Shown here in pieces: positions 30,034-33,167 of a DNA stretch of 33,167 nucleotides (within the stretch, counting starts at the first letter, position 1; every line of letters starts with the position of its first letter). A program made the position numbers and the translations under genes. Origin of the DNA: Paenibacillus planticolens (lineage in GTDB: Bacteria; Bacillota; Bacilli; Paenibacillales; NBRC-103111). Location of the stretch: NCBI RefSeq assembly GCF_013141725.1, contig NZ_WHNZ01000044.1, forward strand, positions 1 through 33,167. Direction: 5' to 3'. Below the pieces are notes generated by a model, which worked only from the letters and a program-made list of their open reading frames with translations, had not been told where the DNA came from and made no database searches.

Positions 30034-31441
30034 GGTCGATCACCACCCTGCGTCTGGATTCTTTGGCAAACATTTTGCCGGGATTCAGCAGATGATGCGG
30101 GTCGAACACGTCTTTGATCCCTTTCATCATCGCGATGCCGCTGCTTCCTACTTTCCATTCCAAGAAAGGGGCTTTTACCAGCCCAACGCCATGCTCGCCG
30201 GTAATCGTTCCCCCCATCTGGATCGCCGCTTCAAAGATTTCTTCGAAAGCTGCCTCCACACGGTGGATTTCATCCTGATCCCTTGCATCGGTTGTCGCTG
30301 TCGGGTGAAGATTGCCGTCTCCCGCATGCCCAAAGGTGCAAATCTGCACGCTATGCTTCTCTGCGATTCGGTTAATCTCCAGCACCATATCGGCAATTTT
30401 GGAGCGCGGTACGGTGGCGTCCTCCAGGATCGTTGTCGGACGCAAACGCGCAAGGGCAGTGAAGGCGCTGCGTCTAGCGGTCAGCAGCTTCAACGCTTCC
30501 TCTTGATTGCTCGCGATGCTGACCTCATCCGCCTGCTCCTCGCGGCAAATTTCCGAGATGCGGGCAATATCCCGCTCTACCATTTCCATGTCGCCATCCT
30601 GTTCAATCAAGAGGATCGCCGCCATATCCAGCGGCAGCCCCAGCTTGGCGAAATCGTCCACCACGCGAATCGTCGGATTATCCATAAATTCCAGTGTTGC
30701 CGGAATGATGCGGTTTTCAATGATCTTGGACACGGTACGAGCCGCCCCATATAAATCTTTGTACATCGCCAGCATCGTTTTCTTAAATTTCGGCGGCGGA
30801 ACCAGCTTCAGCGTGGCTTCTGTAATAACAGCCAGCGTCCCTTCCGAGCCGATCAGGAGCTTCGTCAAATCATACCCGGCCACGTCTTTCATCAGCTTGC
30901 CGCCTGTGCGCATGATTTCACCGCTCGCCAGCACGCATTCTAAGCCGATCACATAATCCTTGGTCGTACCGTATTTAAGTCCGCGAAGTCCTCCGGAGCA
31001 CTCCGCAATATTGCCGCCAATGGTCGAAATAGCCATGGAGCTTGGATCTGGCGGATAAAATAAGCCCAGGCTCTCGATATGCTCGATGAACTGCTTCGTA
31101 ATGATGCCCGGCTGCACCGTCGCCGTCAGATTCTGCATATCGATATCGAGGATCGCGTTCATCCGGTGCATCACCATCACGATGCCGCCTTGAACGGGAA
31201 CCGTACCGCCGCAAAGATTCGTTCCGGATCCTCTGCTGATAAGCGGAACGCGGTGCTCATTCAACACCTTCATAATCGCAGAAACCTGCGCCGTATCTTT
31301 CGGATAAATCACGCCGTCCGGCAGCGATTGGAGCATCGGTGTTCCGTCATAAGAGTGGGTAACAAGCGACTCCATGTCATCTTTGAAAAAAGCTTCGCCT
31401 ACAATATTGAACAGTTGTTGTCTAATTTGGTTATCCAGCAT
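30026..31441 (-). CDS. glcD: Glycolate oxidase FAD subunit (GlcD-like)
   Basis: A 471-residue FAD-linked oxidase oxidising glycolate or a related 2-hydroxyacid. The FAD-binding domain (about 40-215) has PLISRGSGTNLCGGTVPVQG, PDPSSMAISTIGGNIAECSG and VAGYDLTKLLIGSEGTLAVI. The C-terminal oxidase domain contains TFGHAGDGNLHPT and the GEHGVGLVKAPFL motif near the end. The ATG is preceded by GGGAGG. It is the first gene of glcD-glcF, divergent from a FadR-type regulator across 113 bp. Specificity for glycolate rather than D-lactate is inferred from the GlcF partner. Confidence 0.92.
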   Translation of the reverse strand: MLDNQIRQQLFNIVGEAFFKDDMESLVTHSYDGTPMLQSLPDGVIYPKDTAQVSAIMKVLNEHRVPLISRGSGTNLCGGTVPVQGGIVMVMHRMNAILDIDMQNLTATVQPGIITKQFIEHIESLGLFYPPDPSSMAISTIGGNIAECSGGLRGLKYGTTKDYVIGLECVLASGEIMRTGGKLMKDVAGYDLTKLLIGSEGTLAVITEATLKLVPPPKFKKTMLAMYKDLYGAARTVSKIIENRIIPATLEFMDNPTIRVVDDFAKLGLPLDMAAILLIEQDGDMEMVERDIARISEICREEQADEVSIASNQEEALKLLTARRSAFTALARLRPTTILEDATVPRSKIADMVLEINRIAEKHSVQICTFGHAGDGNLHPTATTDARDQDEIHRVEAAFEEIFEAAIQMGGTITGEHGVGLVKAPFLEWKVGSSGIAMMKGIKDVFDPHHLLNPGKMFAKESRRRVVIDRG

Positions 31442-31523
31442 AGCAGCCTCCCACGGGACTATTCATGTTTTAAGTGATCATGTGATCTGATGACTTTTCT
31501 TCTATTTTAGCTTATGATTGAAT

Positions 31524-31537
31524 AGATGTATACATCT
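31524..31537. promoter_or_regulatory. Palindromic operator between glcD and the GntR regulator
   Basis: AGATGTATACATCT is a perfect 14-bp palindrome, 17 nt upstream of the regulator start codon and about 83 nt before glcD. FadR-subfamily regulators bind short GT-N-AC type dyads, which this contains (GTATAC). A weak -10 (TATACA) for the regulator overlaps it, so binding would give autoregulation. Confidence 0.55.
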
Positions 31538-31554
31538 TTTATGGGGGAATTGGA

Positions 31555-32289
31555 ATGGCATTTCAGCAGATACGGCCGCAAAAGGGCTCGGAAATCGTAA
31601 TGGGGCAGATTAAAAAGCAAATTGAGACGGGAACCTATGCTCCAGGCTCCAAACTGCCTACTGTAGTCGACCTTGCTGCGAGCTTTCAAGTCGGGCGTTC
31701 GACCATCCGGGAAGCGCTGAGCGCGCTTAAGGCGATGGGGTGGGTCGATATCAGGCACGGCGGTGGGACGTTCGTCAGCAATCCTCTGCCAACGGATACC
31801 GCCCCCCTCTTTGATCAAGGCGAATCGCTGCAGGAGGTGCAGGAAGTACGCAGATTCATCGAGGCGGGCTGCGCGTCTTTGGCAGCAAGCCGGCGGACGG
31901 AAGCCAATGTCTCGGCGCTCCGGGACATTCTTCAAACGATGGAGAGGGCGCTGGGCAACGAGGAAGAAAGCGAGCAAGCCGACATTCGATTTCACCTGGG
32001 AATCGCCAGAGCCTCCCATAATTCCCTCATGATCGGGATGATGGAGTCTTTGACAGAGAGGCTGCAGGTGAGCATGAAGGCTTCTCGCCGTCTGTGGTTT
32101 TTTGCTGAGCGCGCATCCGCTGAAAAGCTACTACAAGAGCATCGCGACATTGTTGATGCCATCGATGCCCAGGACGAAACGCTGGCAGCGGAAAGAATGT
32201 CGCAGCATATTCATAAAGTGGATCAAGTGATTCAGAGGCTTGCCAAAATCTCAACGGATACTTCCTTGCAGGCGCCGCCTGGTACTTGA
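31555..32289 (+). CDS. GntR-family regulator, FadR subfamily (FCD domain)
   Basis: A 244-residue regulator. The N-terminal winged helix (about 10-75) includes IETGTYAPGSKLPTVVDLAA, VGRSTIREALSALKAMGWVD and the wing HGGGTFV. The C-terminal FCD effector domain (about 90-225) keeps likely metal or ligand residues in VRRFIEAGCASLAA, DIRFHLGIARASHN, LQEHRDIVDAID and MSQHIHKV. Relatives (GlcC, LldR, LutR) respond to glycolate or lactate. The divergent glcD-glcF pair is the obvious target. The ATG has GGGGGAA upstream. The gene is followed by a repeat element rather than a simple terminator. Confidence 0.92.
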   Translation: MAFQQIRPQKGSEIVMGQIKKQIETGTYAPGSKLPTVVDLAASFQVGRSTIREALSALKAMGWVDIRHGGGTFVSNPLPTDTAPLFDQGESLQEVQEVRRFIEAGCASLAASRRTEANVSALRDILQTMERALGNEEESEQADIRFHLGIARASHNSLMIGMMESLTERLQVSMKASRRLWFFAERASAEKLLQEHRDIVDAIDAQDETLAAERMSQHIHKVDQVIQRLAKISTDTSLQAPPGT

Positions 32290-32357
32290 TCCGGGAAGAT
32301 ATCAAAATGGGAATAGCGGTGCTGCTCAATTGGGTGAAAACGTTCCCCGGTTGGTTC

Positions 32358-32540
32358 AGGGGAACTGCAGGGCGCTATTTTGGAGAAAAACGGAGGTTTG
32401 CTTGCTGGAGGGGAACTGCAGGGTCTTATTTCAACGAAATGGGGGCGTTAACTGCTTCGAATGGCAAAATAACGGCCTGTAGTTCCCTTTATCTGGACAA
32501 AAGGGCTATTTCCGTTGAAATAGCGCCCTGTAGTTCCCCT
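32358..32540. repeat. Four-unit nested inverted-repeat element, GGGAACT family, copy 2
   Basis: Two direct units lie at 32358 (GGGGAACTGCAGGGCGCTAT) and 32408 (GGGGAACTGCAGGGTCTTAT). Two inverted units lie at 32465 (ATAACGGCCTGTAGTTCCC) and 32517 (ATAGCGCCCTGTAGTTCCCC). The outer pair matches over 22 bp with a single G-T position; the inner pair matches at most positions. Pitch is about 50 bp. It occupies the whole gap between the GntR gene and the tRNA terminator, and no gene is seen in 32290-32584. Confidence 0.85.
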
Positions 32541-32584
32541 GCTGCATATATATCGAACCAAAATGCTTGCAAGGCATATAAACG

Positions 32585-32618
32585 AAAAAAGGCAAAACCA
32601 TAATGGTTCTGCCTTTTT
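32585..32618 (-). terminator. Terminator of the tRNA cluster
   Basis: The arms AAAAAGGCA-AACCAT and ATGGTT-TGCCTTTTT form a stem of about 15 bp with one mismatch and a tiny loop. On the minus strand it ends in a T-run, a few bases after the last tRNA. Confidence 0.9.
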
Positions 32619-32624
32619 GTGTGA

Positions 32625-32704
32625 TGCGCGTAGAGGGACTTGAACCCCCACGGTCGCCCGCTAGATCCTAAGTCTAGTGCGTCTGCCAATTCCGCCATAC
32701 GCGC
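32625..32704 (-). tRNA. tRNA-Leu (TAG)
   Basis: Acceptor arms GCGCGTA and TACGCGC pair fully. The anticodon loop CTTAGGA lies between CTAGA and TCTAG, giving anticodon TAG. The T-loop is GTTCAAGTC and a long variable arm is present. After the discriminator A the gene reads TCA, so CCA is not encoded and must be added enzymatically, unlike the other five tRNAs here. It is the last gene of the cluster. Confidence 0.95.
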
Positions 32705-32705
32705 G

Positions 32706-32781
<76 letters not shown>

Positions 32782-32799
32782 ATGTGTAGTTTTAAAAAA

Positions 32800-32875
<76 letters not shown>

Positions 32876-32895
32876 TTAAATGAAATTGGTAATAA

Positions 32896-32972
32896 TGGCG
32901 GAGCCGACGGGATTCGAACCCGCGGTCTCCTGCGTGACAGGCAGGCATGTTAGGCCTCTACACCACGGCTCC
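32896..32972 (-). tRNA. tRNA-Asp (GTC)
   Basis: Acceptor GGAGCCG pairs with CGGCTCC, discriminator G, the anticodon loop CTGTCAC gives GTC, the T-loop is GTTCGAATC and CCA is encoded. Confidence 0.97.
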
Positions 32973-32997
32973 GCATTAAAAAGTACAGCTGTATAAA

Positions 32998-33073
32998 TGG
33001 TGAACGCTGACGGGATCGAACCGCCGACCCTTACCCTGTCAAGGTAATGCTCTCCCAGCTGAGCTAAGCGTTC
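32998..33073 (-). tRNA. tRNA-Val (GAC)
   Basis: Acceptor GAACGCT pairs with AGCGTTC. The anticodon loop TTGACAG between TTACC and GGTAA gives GAC. The T-loop is GTTCGATCC and CCA is encoded. GAC reads GTY codons; a TAC isoacceptor must lie elsewhere. Confidence 0.95.
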
Positions 33074-33088
33074 ATGCTAAGGTAATAA

Positions 33089-33163
33089 TGGTGACCCGTA
33101 GGGGACTCGAACCCCTGTTACCTCCGTGAAAGGGAGGTGTCTTAACCACTTGACCAACGGGCC
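33089..33163 (-). tRNA. tRNA-Glu (TTC)
   Basis: Acceptor GGCCCGT pairs with ACGGGTC (one G-T), the anticodon loop CTTTCAC gives TTC, the T-loop is GTTCGAGTC and CCA is encoded. It is the first tRNA in transcription order within the window; the operon probably starts beyond the right edge. Confidence 0.97.
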
Positions 33164-33167
33164 TTAA

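Overview
The window looks like a chromosomal segment of a Paenibacillus-type low-GC Gram-positive (Paenibacillaceae). The evidence is the perR / ygzB / ygxA / rRNA-operon gene order known from Bacillus, strong AGGAGG-type ribosome binding sites, frequent TTG starts, a bacillar gatCAB operon, and rRNA and tRNA loci at the two ends. I see no prophage, insertion sequence, CRISPR array or plasmid genes.

Left edge (1-4.1 kb): tandem promoters and the leader of an rRNA operon leave the window leftward. They are followed by a YgxA-like nucleotidyltransferase-like protein, a YgzB zinc-ribbon membrane protein, a membrane-anchored SH3/GH18 glycosidase and the peroxide regulator PerR. From 4.1 to 10.3 kb, all on the minus strand, come an ECF sigma factor with a one-TM probable anti-sigma and a polytopic membrane protein, an MgtC-family protein, a GNAT acetyltransferase, and gatC-gatA-gatB (tRNA-dependent amidotransferase). 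From 10.3 to 14.9 kb is a tetR-hlyD-ABC2 permease-tolC-like export operon with no ATPase gene in it. From 14.9 to 22.1 kb are an IDEAL-like protein, a DUF3817 protein, a MATE exporter, a YhcH/YjgK/YiaL protein, transaldolase, transketolase and a divergent LysR regulator.

From 22.1 to 23.8 kb is a 1.7-kb gene-free stretch built almost entirely of repeats. Two related modules each consist of a leader of about 170 bp with inverted repeats (all with 3-nt centres), followed by a tandem array of 36-bp units: 17 units in the first, 11 plus a degenerate one in the second. A truncated third leader lies between them. A four-unit nested inverted-repeat element, a (GCA)7 tract and a 24-bp direct repeat follow. 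This is the most unusual part of the window. Elements with the same four-unit, roughly 50-bp-pitch architecture lie at 17.45-17.64 kb and 32.36-32.54 kb.

From 23.8 to 32.3 kb are catabolic modules. The first is a sugar-oxidation operon (TIM-barrel lactonase-like hydrolase, aldo/keto reductase, Zn-dependent dehydrogenase) with a divergent AraC regulator. Then come a GalE-like epimerase and a glycolate-oxidase-type glcD-glcF pair with a divergent FadR-type GntR regulator. The right edge (32.6-33.2 kb) holds six minus-strand tRNA genes (Glu, Val, Asp, Phe, Thr, Leu in transcription order) ending in a terminator. They probably continue an rRNA/tRNA operon lying to the right.
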